Assembly: GCF_000967425.1 (NCBI RefSeq)
Contig: NZ_FO082820.1
Span: 372,001-436,000, forward strand
Source of the DNA: Pseudorhizobium banfieldiae
GTDB taxonomy: Bacteria > Pseudomonadota > Alphaproteobacteria > Rhizobiales > Rhizobiaceae
Direction of reading: 5' to 3'
DNA length: 64,000 nucleotides
This document shows positions 24,755-36,212 of this stretch, in pieces; the stretch's first letter is position 1, and every line of letters starts with the position of its first letter. The translations under genes were made by a program, and so were the position numbers. The notes beneath the pieces are model-generated. The model had not been told where the DNA came from, searched no databases, and saw nothing but the letters and a program-made list of their open reading frames with translations.

Positions 24755-26206
24755 TCACTCGGCCGCTTCGGCTTCGGCGATGGCCTTTCGTCCATGTCCG
24801 GATACGGCGGCGCCAGCCTCCCGTTTCAGGCCGAGGAGGGGAAGAACGGCAAACACCGATACGCCGGCAACGACGAAGAATGCCAGGTGGAAGTCTGCGA
24901 GTTGCAGGTGCTCGCCCGACAGAAGGGCGGACAATTCGAGGATGAAGGCGGCGAACGCCACGCCGAGCGCGAGGCTTACCTGCTGGAGTACCGAGGCGAT
25001 TGATGTGGCCTGGCTCGCCTGGGAATTGTCGATCTCCGAATAACTGAGCGCGTTGCCGCCGGTGAAGAAGAAGGAGCGGCAGAGCCCGGAGAGGACCAGG
25101 AACGAAATGATCAGCGCGTGCGAGGTTTCCGGGGTGAAGAAGCCGTTGACGGCGGTCGTCAGCGCGCCGAAGAGGCCGGCGGTTATCAGCGTCGCCTTGA
25201 AGCCGGTCGCGGCGAACACCCGCCTGGCGACGAACTTGACAGTCAACGCTCCGATCGCTCCAGCAAAGGTGATCATGCCGGACTGGAACGGGTTGAGCCC
25301 AAATCCGAGCTGAAGCATCAGCGGCATCAGGAAGGGGATGGCTCCGGTGGAAATCCGGAAGATGGTTCCGCTGAGCGTCGCAGCCCGGAACGCCTCGTTC
25401 CTTAAGATCGCGAGATTCAGGATCGGGGTGGGGTGGCGCCGTGCGTGACGCACATAGCCTATGCCGCAGGCAATGCCGATGAGGGTCGCGGCAATGCCGA
25501 AGACCGGCGGCAAGGCGGGAAGGCTGACGACGGAAAGGCCGAAGACCGTCCCTGCGGCGGCCATCGATGCCAGCAGGAAGCCGAACCAATCGATCGGTGG
25601 CGGCCGGACGGCTTCCACATTCGGCAGGTATATGCCCGACAGCCATATGCCCGCGAGGCCGATCGGCACGTTGATGATGAAGATCCACTGCCAGGCAAAG
25701 TAGGTGGTGATGAAGCCGCCAACCGGCGGTCCGGTCAGCGGCCCGATCAGCGCCGGGATGGTAAGGAGCGCCATTGCCGAGACCAGTTCCCGGCGGTCGG
25801 TCGTCCTCAACAGCAGGAGCCGTCCGACAGGCGTCATCATCGCGCCGCCCATGCCCTGCAGAAAGCGCGACAGGACGAACTGCAGCAACGTTCCGGAAAC
25901 GGCACAGCAGATCGAGCCGATGATGAATACCACCAGCGCCAGCCGGAAGACCTTCTTGGCGCCGAAGCGGTCTGCCATCCACCCGCTGATCGGGATGAAT
26001 ATCGCCAGTGCCACCATGTAGGATGTGAGCGCAAGCTTCAGCGTGATCGGCCCGACTGCGAGGTCGGCGGCGATCGTCGGAAGCGCCGTCGCTATCACGG
26101 TCGAATCCATCTGCTCCATGAACAGTGCGACGGCGAGGATGAGAGGGACGATACGATTCATGACCTCGGTCGTGCGGGCAAACGGACAGGGCTTGTCTAG
26201 AGCCAT
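24755..26206 (-). CDS. MFS transporter, DHA2 (EmrB/QacA) family
   Basis: A 483-residue inner-membrane protein with about 14 hydrophobic segments. Conserved elements are LFMEQMDSTVIATALPTIA in helix 1, the loop 2-3 motif GWMADRFGAKKVF, and the motif C-like ALIGPLTGPPVGGFI in helix 5, which marks drug:H+ antiporters. Substrate unknown. It is convergent with rlmE, with stops back to back at 24754/24755. The start at 26206 or an internal ATG 15 codons later are both possible. Confidence 0.88.
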   Translation of the reverse strand: MALDKPCPFARTTEVMNRIVPLILAVALFMEQMDSTVIATALPTIAADLAVGPITLKLALTSYMVALAIFIPISGWMADRFGAKKVFRLALVVFIIGSICCAVSGTLLQFVLSRFLQGMGGAMMTPVGRLLLLRTTDRRELVSAMALLTIPALIGPLTGPPVGGFITTYFAWQWIFIINVPIGLAGIWLSGIYLPNVEAVRPPPIDWFGFLLASMAAAGTVFGLSVVSLPALPPVFGIAATLIGIACGIGYVRHARRHPTPILNLAILRNEAFRAATLSGTIFRISTGAIPFLMPLMLQLGFGLNPFQSGMITFAGAIGALTVKFVARRVFAATGFKATLITAGLFGALTTAVNGFFTPETSHALIISFLVLSGLCRSFFFTGGNALSYSEIDNSQASQATSIASVLQQVSLALGVAFAAFILELSALLSGEHLQLADFHLAFFVVAGVSVFAVLPLLGLKREAGAAVSGHGRKAIAEAEAAE

Positions 26207-26347
26207 CCTGCTGAATTGCCAATGTCGGTTAGTGTTGCGATCATATCCGCATCACGTCTGCGTGACGCTGCTTCCCGTGTAGGTGCAGTTGATTATCTCA
26301 GTCCGCGAAGTCCCTGCAGCCGCGAAGGGACGAAGTTTGAGGGAGAC

Positions 26348-27352
26348 ATGATCATGACCATGCCCATATTGGGACGTCGGGCGCTGTTGGGATCCGCAGG
26401 CCTTGGAATGCTTGCTGCGCCAGGCATCGTCCGCGCACAAGCCGCTGCCCCCGTCGCTCAGGACACGACACGATTGGAGATCAACCGGGCCATGCCGCCA
26501 GAGACGCATCGCTTCACGCTGGGTGACTTTGAGGTCTTCGTCGTCAAGGACGGAGCACGGCCATCGGGTGCCCCGAATGAAACTTTCGGGACGAACAAGT
26601 CAGCAGCCGATGTCGCGGCGCTCCTTGAAGAGAATTTCCTGCCACCGGAGAACTTCGTCAACAGCTTTGCACCCACATTGGTGAACACCGGCAGTGATGT
26701 CGTTCTCTTCGACACCGGTCTCGGTCCGGGTGGGCGCGCGCAAGGCCTCGGCCGGCTGGTGGAGGGCCTTGCAGCCGGCGGCTATTCCCCCGAGGACGTG
26801 ACGGTGGTGGTGATTACCCACATGCACGGCGACCACATCGGCGGGCTGATGGAGGACGGCAAGCCGACCTTCCCGAACGCCAGATACGTCGCCGGCCAGG
26901 TAGAGTACGACTTCTGGACAGATACCGCCCGCGTCGGAACCCCGGCCGAGAACGGCCACAAAGGCGTTCTGGCCAATGTCCAGCCGCTGGCGGAGAAGAT
27001 GACCTTCATCGGTGACGGCGCCGAGGTTGTGTCCGGCATAACCGGCATGGCCGCCTTCGGCCATTCACCGGGCCACATGATCTTCAATATCGAATCCGCC
27101 GGACGCCGCCTGGTGCTGACGGCAGATACCGCCAACCATTTCGTCCTGTCTCTCCAGCGGCCGGATTGGGAAGTCCGCTTCGACATGGACAAGGAAGCGG
27201 CTGCGGAAACCCGCAAGAAGGTGTTCGACATGCTGGCGACAGACAAGGTCGCGTTCCTGGGCTACCACATGCCCTTCCCGGCGGTTGGCTACGTGGAGAA
27301 GCAGGAGACAGGATACCGCTTCGTGCCCAAGTCCTACCAGTTCGAACTTTGA
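26348..27352 (+). CDS. Secreted metallo-beta-lactamase-fold hydrolase
   Basis: A roughly 334-residue protein. GGGAG lies close upstream, so the start is ATG 26348 or, two codons later, 26354. The N-terminus has a Tat-like signal (GRRALLGSAGLGMLAAPGIVRAQA). The MBL zinc motif THMHGDHIGGL is complete, with the later histidine in GHSPGHMIF and a C-terminal histidine in LGYHMPFP. The substrate is not evident; lactonase-type and unknown-function relatives share this layout. It reads divergently from the MFS gene and is followed by a strong terminator. Confidence 0.85.
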   Translation: MIMTMPILGRRALLGSAGLGMLAAPGIVRAQAAAPVAQDTTRLEINRAMPPETHRFTLGDFEVFVVKDGARPSGAPNETFGTNKSAADVAALLEENFLPPENFVNSFAPTLVNTGSDVVLFDTGLGPGGRAQGLGRLVEGLAAGGYSPEDVTVVVITHMHGDHIGGLMEDGKPTFPNARYVAGQVEYDFWTDTARVGTPAENGHKGVLANVQPLAEKMTFIGDGAEVVSGITGMAAFGHSPGHMIFNIESAGRRLVLTADTANHFVLSLQRPDWEVRFDMDKEAAAETRKKVFDMLATDKVAFLGYHMPFPAVGYVEKQETGYRFVPKSYQFEL

Positions 27353-27369
27353 GCATTCCATGGCCGCAC

Positions 27370-27400
27370 AAAAACCCGGAGACGCCGTCTCCGGGTTTTT
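27370..27400. terminator. Bidirectional Rho-independent terminator
   Basis: The stem CCCGGAGACG/CGTCTCCGGG is flanked by AAAAA and TTTTT, 18 bp after the stop of the MBL-fold gene. It separates that gene from guaB. Confidence 0.9.
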
Positions 27401-27530
27401 GCTATTCCCATCATGTCATGAACGTGTTACCAGCCCTCGCCAACTTCCGAGCATTGTTTCAGGGACGCCCGGGCGGACGAATGATCGTTCCGGTGCGGTT
27501 CCCGCATTTCTGAACCGAAGGAAATTGGCC

Positions 27531-29036
<1,506 letters not shown>

Positions 29037-29144
29037 CCATCGCAACTCGCTCGTCAATAAGGGCGCAGCTAGGCGATTGCCAACAGCCTGGCTTCATCTA
29101 ATCTCCTGCTGCCGGCGCTCGTGCCGGCTGTTTGGGGGGATTTC

Positions 29145-29507
29145 ATGAAGAGACTTCTGGCTTGCGTGTTGATCGCCACCGCAATGTGTTCGCAAGCGTT
29201 TGCTCAGTCGGTCAGCGAAGGCACCTATACGGTAGAAGGCACCAATCTCGACGGTTCGTCCTATCGCGGGACGGCAACGATCGAACTGACCAGCGATACG
29301 ACCTGCTCCATCGAATGGGTAACGGGAGGAACGACATCGACGGGCATCTGCATGCTCTACGAGGATGCCTTCGCGGCCGGCTACGTTCTAGGTGATGCTG
29401 TCGGCATCATCGTCTACAAGGTCGTCGGGGACGGGATCCTGGAAGGTGCCTGGACGATTTCCGGCAAGAATGGCTCCGGCACGGAAACACTGACCCTGCG
29501 CGACTAA
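29145..29507 (+). CDS. Small secreted hypothetical protein
   Basis: A 120-residue protein from the ATG at 29145, preceded by a run of GGGGGGA. A signal peptide (KRLLACVLIATAMCSQAFAQ) is followed by a beta-rich mature part with repeated Gly/Thr segments (SYRGTATIEL, GGTTSTGICM, GILEGAWTISG). The two cysteines of the mature region, near residues 61 and 76, may form a disulfide. The pattern resembles small periplasmic beta proteins of unknown function in rhizobia. Confidence 0.75.
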   Translation: MKRLLACVLIATAMCSQAFAQSVSEGTYTVEGTNLDGSSYRGTATIELTSDTTCSIEWVTGGTTSTGICMLYEDAFAAGYVLGDAVGIIVYKVVGDGILEGAWTISGKNGSGTETLTLRD

Positions 29508-29585
29508 GGATTGTTGCATGCTATAACCTCGGGCCATGGCTGACGGCCCGAGGCTCCGATAACCCATGAGCAGAATGAGAAGCCT

Positions 29586-30005
29586 ATGACCTTCAGCACT
29601 ATGATGATCTGGCCGATGATTGCCCACGCGGTCTTGGTCTTCGGCCTCTACTTCCTTCTCTCCAACCGTCGCATCGGCGCCGTGCGTGCGGGCACCGCCA
29701 AGGCGGAGCAGTTCAAGGACAACCGCGAGGAGCCGGCCGAAAGCCTGCTCATCCACAACAACATCAAGAACCAGTTCGAGCTTCCGGTCCTGTTCCATGC
29801 CGTGTGCCTGGCACTTTATGTGACGACGGCGGACAATGTGGTGACGGCGCTGCTGGCCTGGGCCTTCGTCCTGTCGCGTTACGTCCACGCCTACGTCCAC
29901 ATCACCAGCAACCGGCTTCGCCACCGCCGGCCGATCTGGATAACAGGCTTCTTCATTCTCATCCTGCTCTGGCTGTGGCTTGCCGTCTGGCTCGCCCTTT
30001 CCTGA
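29586..30005 (+). CDS. MAPEG family membrane protein
   Basis: A 139-residue protein with four predicted membrane helices and the MAPEG pattern: NNIKNQFELPVLFHA after a polar loop, then RYVHAYVHITSNRLRHR before the last helix. Human members are glutathione-dependent enzymes of eicosanoid metabolism; the role of bacterial members is largely unknown. It stands alone with its own leader. Confidence 0.85.
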   Translation: MTFSTMMIWPMIAHAVLVFGLYFLLSNRRIGAVRAGTAKAEQFKDNREEPAESLLIHNNIKNQFELPVLFHAVCLALYVTTADNVVTALLAWAFVLSRYVHAYVHITSNRLRHRRPIWITGFFILILLWLWLAVWLALS

Positions 30006-30111
30006 CACTTTTTGAGTTGCGTCAACATCGGCGGTCCATTCCTCCGCTACCACCCTTCATCGGAAATGGTCGCACCGAGCGCGGCCATCCTTTTCAGAAA
30101 AGGGTTGAGCG

Positions 30112-31140
30112 ATGTCAGCGATGATGAAAGCCGCCGTGGTCCGCGAATTCGGAAAGCCTCTGGTGATCGAGGAAGTGCCGATCCCGGAGCCCGGTCCCGG
30201 ACAGATACTCGTCAAGTACGAGGCGACCGGCGTCTGCCATACGGATTTGCATGCCGCTAACGGCGACTGGCCGGTCAAGCCCAATCCGCCGTTCATTCCG
30301 GGCCACGAGGGCGTCGGCTATGTCGCCAAGCTCGGTGCCGGCGTCTCCCGCATCAAGGAGGGCGATCGGATCGGCGTTCCGTGGCTGCACACCGCCTGCG
30401 GATGCTGCACGCCCTGCCGCACCGGCTGGGAAACGCTGTGCGGCAGCCAGCAGAACACCGGCTACTCCGTCAACGGGACCTTTGCGCAGTACGGGCTCGC
30501 AGATCCGGATTTCGTCGGGCGCCTGCCGGACAAGCTCGAGTTCGGCCCTGCGGCCCCGGTCCTCTGCGCTGGCGTCACCGTTTACAAAGGCCTCAAGGAA
30601 ACCGAGGTCAATCCGGGAGAATGGGTCGTGATCTCCGGCATTGGCGGCCTTGGCCATATGGCCGTCCAGTATGCCAAGGCGATGGGCATGCACGTTGTGG
30701 CCGCGGACATATTCGATGACAAGCTGGGTCTGGCGAAGAGCCTTGGTGCTGATCTCGTCGTGAACGGCAGAGCTGCGGATGCCGTCGAGCAGGTCCAGAA
30801 GGCAACCGGCGGCGTCCATGGGGTGCTGGTGACGGCGGTCTCGCCCCAGGCCATGGAACAGGCCTACGGCTTCCTGCGCGCCAAGGGCACCATGTCTCTC
30901 GTGGGCCTGCCGCCGGGCTATATCTCCCTGCCGGTCTTCGATACCGTACTGAAGCGCATTACGGTGCGTGGTTCGATCGTCGGCACGCGCCAGGATCTCG
31001 AGGAATCCCTGCAATTCGCGGGCGAGGGCAAGGTCGCTTCTCATTTCTCCTGGGACAAGCTCGAGAACATCAACGACATCTTCCACCGCATGGAGGAGGG
31101 CAAGATCGACGGTCGCATCGTCCTCGATCTCGCCGCCTGA
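30112..31140 (+). CDS. adhP: Zinc-dependent alcohol dehydrogenase AdhP
   Basis: A 342-residue medium-chain dehydrogenase; AAGGG lies 7-8 nt before the ATG. Catalytic zinc ligands are C in GVCHTDLH, H in PGHEGVGYV and a later C in VLCAGVTVYKG. Four structural-zinc cysteines lie in CGCCTPCRTGWETLC. The NAD-binding GIGGLGHMA follows. It oxidises primary alcohols such as ethanol or reduces the aldehydes, in the cytoplasm. No operon partner is evident. Confidence 0.93.
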   Translation: MSAMMKAAVVREFGKPLVIEEVPIPEPGPGQILVKYEATGVCHTDLHAANGDWPVKPNPPFIPGHEGVGYVAKLGAGVSRIKEGDRIGVPWLHTACGCCTPCRTGWETLCGSQQNTGYSVNGTFAQYGLADPDFVGRLPDKLEFGPAAPVLCAGVTVYKGLKETEVNPGEWVVISGIGGLGHMAVQYAKAMGMHVVAADIFDDKLGLAKSLGADLVVNGRAADAVEQVQKATGGVHGVLVTAVSPQAMEQAYGFLRAKGTMSLVGLPPGYISLPVFDTVLKRITVRGSIVGTRQDLEESLQFAGEGKVASHFSWDKLENINDIFHRMEEGKIDGRIVLDLAA

Positions 31141-31249
31141 GCCTCACGCAGAAGTGTCAGCGTTTTTTGGCCGGATGATCTAGCCTTGGTCATCCGGTCG
31201 ACTGCTGCTCTCGCGGGCGTGGCCGGCCACCACCCGGGAGGAGCCTGTC

Positions 31250-32125
31250 ATGGAAAAGCCGACGATCACCCAGGCGATGATCAACGCCTATGATGAATAC
31301 ACCCACCTCACGCTTGATCGCCGCAGCTTCATGGAGAAGCTGACGGCATTGGCCGGCTCGGGCGCAGCCGCCGCCGCCGTTGCACCGCTGCTGGCAGCCA
31401 ATGGCGCGAAGGCGCAAGTGGTCGCCGAGACAGACGAGCGTCTGGCGGCAGAAGACATCACCTATCCAGGCGCGGAAGGCGAGATGAAGGGCTATCTCGT
31501 CCGCCCCAAGGATGCGGGCGGCGACCTGCCTGGCGTCATCGTCATCCATGAGAACCGGGGTCTGAACGCCCATATCCGCGATGTTGCGCGGCGCATGGCG
31601 CTCGAAGGCTTCGTCGCCCTGGCGCCGGATTTCCTGTCGCCGCAGGGCGGCACGCCGGCAGATGAGGATCAGGCGCGGCAGATGTTCAGCGGGATGGATC
31701 TCGACGCCGCTGCCGCGAATGGCGAAGCGACGCGCGCCTATCTCGCGGGTCTCGACGGAACCAATGGTAAGGTCGGTGCAGTCGGCTTCTGCTGGGGCGG
31801 CGGAATGGTAAACCGGATGGCGACCCGTTCGCCGGAACTGGGGGCCGGCGTCGCCTATTACGGTTCGCAGCCGCCTGTCGAGGACGTGTCGGCTATCGAG
31901 GCGCCGCTGATGCTGCACTATGCGGGGCTCGACGAGCGGATCAACGCCGGGATCGACGCCTACAAGCAAGCGCTGGAGGAGAACGACAAGACCTTCGAGA
32001 TTCACGTCTATGAAGGCGTCAACCATGCCTTCAACAACGATACCTCTGCGGCACGCTACGATAAGGCTGCGGCGGATCTTGCCTGGAGCCGGACGGTGGA
32101 GTTCTTCAAGGAGCACCTGTCCTGA
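31250..32125 (+). CDS. Dienelactone hydrolase family protein
   Basis: A 291-residue alpha/beta hydrolase with GGAGG before the ATG. Residues 25-60 hold a hydrophobic, Tat-like segment (DRRSFMEKLTALAG followed by an alanine-rich stretch to GAKAQ), so the protein is probably exported despite 23 preceding residues. The nucleophile elbow GFCWGGG carries cysteine, as in true dienelactone hydrolases. The other triad members are likely D in the GLDERI segment and H in GVNHAF. Substrate unknown. Confidence 0.85.
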   Translation: MEKPTITQAMINAYDEYTHLTLDRRSFMEKLTALAGSGAAAAAVAPLLAANGAKAQVVAETDERLAAEDITYPGAEGEMKGYLVRPKDAGGDLPGVIVIHENRGLNAHIRDVARRMALEGFVALAPDFLSPQGGTPADEDQARQMFSGMDLDAAAANGEATRAYLAGLDGTNGKVGAVGFCWGGGMVNRMATRSPELGAGVAYYGSQPPVEDVSAIEAPLMLHYAGLDERINAGIDAYKQALEENDKTFEIHVYEGVNHAFNNDTSAARYDKAAADLAWSRTVEFFKEHLS

Positions 32126-32143
32126 AGCCACAAGGGCGGGGAC

Positions 32144-33043
32144 TCAGCTTCTTCCCGGCGCACAACTGGCCACGGCCTCGGCCAGCAGCTTCATTTCGCT
32201 GCGTCGGCCGCTCGACCGGCGCCAGATCAGCCCGATTTCACGGGAGGGGGCGGGGTCCGCAAACGGCAGGATTCGGATGTCGTTGCGGGCGGTCTCCGTC
32301 GGGATCGCCATCTCCGGGATCAGCGTCATGCCCATGTCGTGCGACACCATCTGCAGGAGCGTCGCCATGGATGTCGCACCGAAGTTGACGAGGCTGCGCT
32401 TGCGGGCCGTGCCGCAGACGGAAAGCGCCTGATCACGCAGGCAGTGGCCTTCCTCGAGCAGGAGCAACCTGTCCGCGTCGACCTGCGTCTCCGTCATTGG
32501 TGACATGAGGACCGTATGATCGTTGTTGGCTACCGCCATGTAGAAGCGGTCGAAGAACAGAGAGACGTTCTCCAGCCCTTCCGCTTGGATGGGAAGGGCA
32601 GCAACCACGGCGTCCAGCTTGCCCTCCTGGAGGTCGAGGATCAGCCGGTCGGTCACCGCCTCCCTCAGCTCAAGCTCCATTCCGGGGTGACGCTCCCGCA
32701 GGCACGGCACGAGCTTGGGGACGAGGTAGGGCGCTACCGTCGGGATGATGCCGATCCTCACCGCACCGTCGAGCATGCTGGCGCTGCCGCGGGTGGACGC
32801 AGCCAGTTGCTCGACCTGCTCGAGGATGGCGCGGACCCGCTCAAGGACCTCTTCGCCCTTGCGCGTCAGTAGTGCGCCGCTGCGGCTGCGCTCTACCAGT
32901 CGAACCCCCAGACTATGCTCCATGCCGGCGATTTGAGCAGACAGCGCCGGCTGGCTGACATGCACCGCTTCCGCAGCGCGGCCGAAGTGTTTCTCGGTGG
33001 CAAGTGCACTGAAATACCGCATCTGCCTTAGGGTAACAGACAT
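32144..33043 (-). CDS. oxyR: OxyR-like LysR regulator of peroxide response
   Basis: A 299-residue LysR protein starting [20 protein letters not shown]. The sensor cysteines of OxyR are at the expected places: C in [20 protein letters not shown], where the first and second cysteines are nine residues apart as in OxyR. It is divergent from katA with 111 bp between the starts, the classic rhizobial oxyR-katA pair. An ATAG-N7-CTAT site overlaps its own start codon, consistent with autorepression and katA activation. Confidence 0.93.
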   Translation of the reverse strand: MSVTLRQMRYFSALATEKHFGRAAEAVHVSQPALSAQIAGMEHSLGVRLVERSRSGALLTRKGEEVLERVRAILEQVEQLAASTRGSASMLDGAVRIGIIPTVAPYLVPKLVPCLRERHPGMELELREAVTDRLILDLQEGKLDAVVAALPIQAEGLENVSLFFDRFYMAVANNDHTVLMSPMTETQVDADRLLLLEEGHCLRDQALSVCGTARKRSLVNFGATSMATLLQMVSHDMGMTLIPEMAIPTETARNDIRILPFADPAPSREIGLIWRRSSGRRSEMKLLAEAVASCAPGRS

Positions 33044-33056
33044 AGGAAAATCCTAT
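33042..33056. promoter_or_regulatory. OxyR box (ATAG-N7-CTAT)
   Basis: ATAGGAAAATCCTAT matches the OxyR half-operator core exactly. It overlaps the oxyR start codon (33041-33043) and lies 99 bp upstream of the katA start. Confidence 0.7.
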
Positions 33057-33154
33057 CACCGATCCTAGTAAATAATATTGGAAATTATGGAACCGGAGTG
33101 AGATGGTCAAGCCGCAACCTAGAACGGTTCCAGATTTCACCCAGGGAGATGACC

Positions 33155-34648
33155 ATGTCCGATCGTCCGACGATGACGACCACGGCCGGTGCGCCGATAC
33201 CGGATAACCAGAACACGATGACGGCGGGGCCGCGCGGCGGCGTCATGCTGCAGGACTACCAGCTGATCGAGAAGCTGGCCCACCAGAACCGCGAGCGCAT
33301 CCCGGAGCGCGTCGTGCACGCCAAGGGCTGGGGCGCCTATGGTACGCTGAAGATCACCGGCGATATCTCGAAGTACACCAAGGCGAAATGCCTGCAGCCG
33401 GGCGCGGAAACGCCGATGCTGGCCCGCTTCTCGACCGTTGCCGGTGAACTCGGCGCCGCCGACCACGAACGCGACGTCCGCGGCTTTGCGCTGAAGTTCT
33501 ACACCCCAGAGGGCAACTGGGATCTCGTCGGCAACAACACGCCGGTCTTCTTCATCCGCGACCCGCTGAAGTTCCCCGACTTCATCCATACTCAGAAGCG
33601 TCACCCACGCACCAACCTGCGCTCCGCGACCGCCATGTGGGACTTCTGGTCGCTGTCGCCGGAAAGCCTGCACCAGGTCACGATCCTGATGTCGGACCGC
33701 GGCCTGCCGGTCGATCCGATGCACATGAATGGCTACGGTTCGCACACCTATTCCTTCTGGAACGATGCTGGCGAACGCTACTGGGTGAAGTTCCACTTCA
33801 AGACCCAGCAGGGCCACAAGCACTTCACCAACGAGGAAGGCGAAGCCCTCATCGGCAAGACCCGCGAAGGATACCAGGAAGCTCTGTTCGGTGGCATCGA
33901 GCGTGGCGAGTTCCCGCGCTGGAAGGTGCAGGTCCAGATCATGACGGAGGAGCAGGCGGAAAACACCTCCTACAGCCCCTTCGACCTCACCAAGGTCTGG
34001 CCGCATGCGGAGTTCCCGCCGATCGACATCGGCATCATGGAACTGAACCGCAATGCGGACAACTATTTCGCCGAAATCGAGCAGGCCGCGTTCTCGCCGT
34101 CGAACATCGTACCCGGCATCAGCCATTCGCCGGACAAGATGCTGCAGGCTCGCGTGTTCTCGTATGCCGATGCCCACCGCTACCGCCTCGGCACGCACTA
34201 TGAGAACATCCCGGTCAACCAGCCGCGTTGCCCGGTTCATCACTACCACCGCGATGGCCAGATGAACACCTATGGCGGCCTGCGCACCGGTAACCCGGAT
34301 GCCTATTACGAGCCGAACTCGGTCAACGGCCCGTTCGAGGACGCATCCTCCAAGGAGCCGCCGCTGAAGATTTCCGGCGACATGGCCCGCTACAATCATC
34401 GCGAAGGCAACGACGATTACTCGCAGCCGCGGGCGCTCTTCAACCTCTTCGACGAAGGCCAGAAGGGACGCCTGTTCTCCAACATTGCCGCGGCAATGGG
34501 CGGCGTGCCGGGCGAGATTGTTGAGCGGCAGCTGGCGCACTTCAAGCTTGTGCACCCGGACTACGAAGCCGGCGTACGCGCTGCACTGGAGCGGCTGCAC
34601 GGCTACAAGGCCGACACGATTTCGGCACAGCCCACCGCCGCCGAGTAA
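33155..34648 (+). CDS. katA: Monofunctional heme catalase
   Basis: A 497-residue small-subunit catalase from the ATG at 33155, with AGGGAG 6 nt upstream; ATG 33149 is too close to it. The distal histidine lies in [12 protein letters not shown], the asparagine in [11 protein letters not shown], and the heme-ligand tyrosine in [14 protein letters not shown]. It decomposes hydrogen peroxide. It is divergent from oxyR and followed directly by a terminator, so it is monocistronic. Confidence 0.96.
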   Translation: MSDRPTMTTTAGAPIPDNQNTMTAGPRGGVMLQDYQLIEKLAHQNRERIPERVVHAKGWGAYGTLKITGDISKYTKAKCLQPGAETPMLARFSTVAGELGAADHERDVRGFALKFYTPEGNWDLVGNNTPVFFIRDPLKFPDFIHTQKRHPRTNLRSATAMWDFWSLSPESLHQVTILMSDRGLPVDPMHMNGYGSHTYSFWNDAGERYWVKFHFKTQQGHKHFTNEEGEALIGKTREGYQEALFGGIERGEFPRWKVQVQIMTEEQAENTSYSPFDLTKVWPHAEFPPIDIGIMELNRNADNYFAEIEQAAFSPSNIVPGISHSPDKMLQARVFSYADAHRYRLGTHYENIPVNQPRCPVHHYHRDGQMNTYGGLRTGNPDAYYEPNSVNGPFEDASSKEPPLKISGDMARYNHREGNDDYSQPRALFNLFDEGQKGRLFSNIAAAMGGVPGEIVERQLAHFKLVHPDYEAGVRAALERLHGYKADTISAQPTAAE

Positions 34649-34669
34649 CATCGGTACGTGCTGAAATGG

Positions 34670-34694
34670 AAACCGGGGCCTCGGCCCCGGTTTT
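34670..34694 (+). terminator. katA terminator
   Basis: AACCGGGGC and GCCCCGGTT form a stem around a short loop, followed by TTTTC, 20 bp after the katA stop. Confidence 0.9.
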
Positions 34695-34701
34695 CTGTTG
34701 T

Positions 34702-35652
34702 CTACCAGCTTGTCGCCATCTGCCCGGCCCGGACCTTGAGGGAGCGACCGATCCCCTTCGGTTCGGAATCGAGGTCGTCCGGGACCACTGCCGGCGAGAT
34801 GTTGTCGAGGCAGGCCGCGATGTGGTCGGTGATGGCATTCATCAGAGAAGGCGACAGGCCCGGCCGCTTCATCAGGCCGATCTGGACCGGCGGCAGCGGC
34901 GGAAAGCCGTCGCCCGAGGTCAACACCTTCATGCCGGGCCGCAGCGCCGATTCCGGCAGCACGGATACCGCCATCCCGGCCAGCACGGCGGCCGCGACCA
35001 CGGTCGATGACCAGCTCGTGAACAGAACCTGGTATTCCCGTCCATCGGCATCGAGCGCCGAGCAGGCGAGCTGACGCCACAGGCAGTCGCGTCGTCCGAC
35101 AGCAAGCGGAACCGGCGCGTCCTCGCGCAGCGGATGGTTCGCCGAGGCGACCCAGCACAGGGGTTCCGTGCGAACGACGTCCGAGATCCGTGCACGCGGG
35201 TTATGCGTCACCAGTGCGATGTCCAGTTCCCCCCGGGCCATCCGCTCTGCGAGGCTCGAGGAGTTCTCGCAGACGATATAGAGCTCGACGTTCGGATGCG
35301 TCTTGGCAAAGCGTCCGATGATCTCCGGCATGTAGCGGTCGGCGTAGTCGTCCGGCGTGCCAATCCGCAGCGTTCCTTCCAGTCGGTTGTCGTCGAAGGC
35401 GGCGATCGCCTCGTTGTTCAGCCGGATGATGCGGCGCGCGTAGTTGAGCAGCTTCTCGCCCTCGGCAGTGAGGCGATTGCCGCGCCCGTCCTTGGCGAAG
35501 AGCTGCTTGCCGATCCGTTCCTCCAGCCGCCTCATCTGCATGGAAACCGCCGACTGCGTCTTGAACACGCGATCGGCTGCCTTCGTGAAGCTGCCGGTGT
35601 CGACGATGGCGAGGAAGGTGTGAAGCTGATCGATATCGAGTGGAGCGGTCAT
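34702..35652 (-). CDS. LysR family transcriptional regulator (LsrB/LrhA-like)
   Basis: A 316-residue LysR protein with an N-terminal HTH (LDIDQLHTFLAIVDTGSFTK and SAVSMQMRRLEERIGKQLF) and a substrate-binding C-domain. The N-terminus and the GTPDDYADRYMPEIIGRF segment resemble the rhizobial LsrB/LrhA-type group, which affects redox or envelope functions; that placement is from memory. Cysteines at CENSSS, PLCWVA and RRDCLWRQLAC could be redox-sensitive. It converges with katA. Its target genes cannot be read from the window. Confidence 0.85.
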   Translation of the reverse strand: MTAPLDIDQLHTFLAIVDTGSFTKAADRVFKTQSAVSMQMRRLEERIGKQLFAKDGRGNRLTAEGEKLLNYARRIIRLNNEAIAAFDDNRLEGTLRIGTPDDYADRYMPEIIGRFAKTHPNVELYIVCENSSSLAERMARGELDIALVTHNPRARISDVVRTEPLCWVASANHPLREDAPVPLAVGRRDCLWRQLACSALDADGREYQVLFTSWSSTVVAAAVLAGMAVSVLPESALRPGMKVLTSGDGFPPLPPVQIGLMKRPGLSPSLMNAITDHIAACLDNISPAVVPDDLDSEPKGIGRSLKVRAGQMATSW

Positions 35653-35844
35653 GAGCGTTCATCCATCAGAGTGGCTGATAGCAACCATTAGAAACATTCG
35701 TTGGACTGATCAATAGTGTCGCGACTAAATGGCACTGTACTCACGACATCGGGTGTTCTCCCTCCACCCGTGATGACTTGGCCACCCGTCCACATGCCTC
35801 CGTGGACGGGGCGGCTATCCTCGTGCCGATGGAAAGGAATGATC

Positions 35845-36141
35845 ATGCGCACGACCCGGATTGTTGAACTCGACCTCGCCCCGTCGCAGCCGGCGAGCCG
35901 CAGCTTCTACGCGACCACCATTGCGTTCGCGGGTTCCATCTGGCGTGTCCTGCTTAACCGTTGGGCATCCGACCGCCTGAACGATCTCGACGACCGTCAG
36001 CTCGACGATATCGGCCTGACCCGTCATGACGTCTTTGCCGCGACGCATGCGTCCCGCCTTTTTGATGATCCTGCAGCCTTGCTGGCTGAAAGCGCACGTC
36101 GCCGCGCCGTGACCAGGTTCGATCGAATTCGGCGAAACTGA
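35845..36141 (+). CDS. DUF1127 domain protein
   Basis: A 98-residue basic protein; AAGGA lies 6-7 nt before the ATG at 35845, and an ATG at 35839 is also in frame. The C-terminal half has the DUF1127 (YjiS-like) core LNDLDDRQLDDIGLTRHDV. Such small proteins in alphaproteobacteria affect phosphate, carbon or stress physiology, in part through RNA turnover. The promoter region 35653-35844 shows no clear operator. A terminator follows. Confidence 0.85.
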   Translation: MRTTRIVELDLAPSQPASRSFYATTIAFAGSIWRVLLNRWASDRLNDLDDRQLDDIGLTRHDVFAATHASRLFDDPAALLAESARRRAVTRFDRIRRN

Positions 36142-36181
36142 CATTTTCCCCGCAGGGTGACAGCCAATAGCCCTGCCGCTT

Positions 36182-36212
36182 GCCCGGCCCGGTCTCCTGG
36201 CCGGGCTTTTTT
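36182..36212 (+). terminator. Terminator after the DUF1127 gene
   Basis: GCCCGGCC and GGCCGGGC form an 8-bp stem followed by six T. It overlaps the stop of the convergent DUF937 gene by 2 bp. Confidence 0.92.

Noticed and set aside
24708..26222. 504-codon minus-strand frame parallel to the MFS gene
   Set aside because: It shares the strand but has an Arg/Pro-rich nonsense composition; the other frame encodes a clear 14-helix transporter.
33137..35158. 673-codon minus-strand frame opposite katA
   Set aside because: It is the antisense shadow of the high-GC katA and LysR genes; composition is low-complexity and no ribosome site or domain is present.
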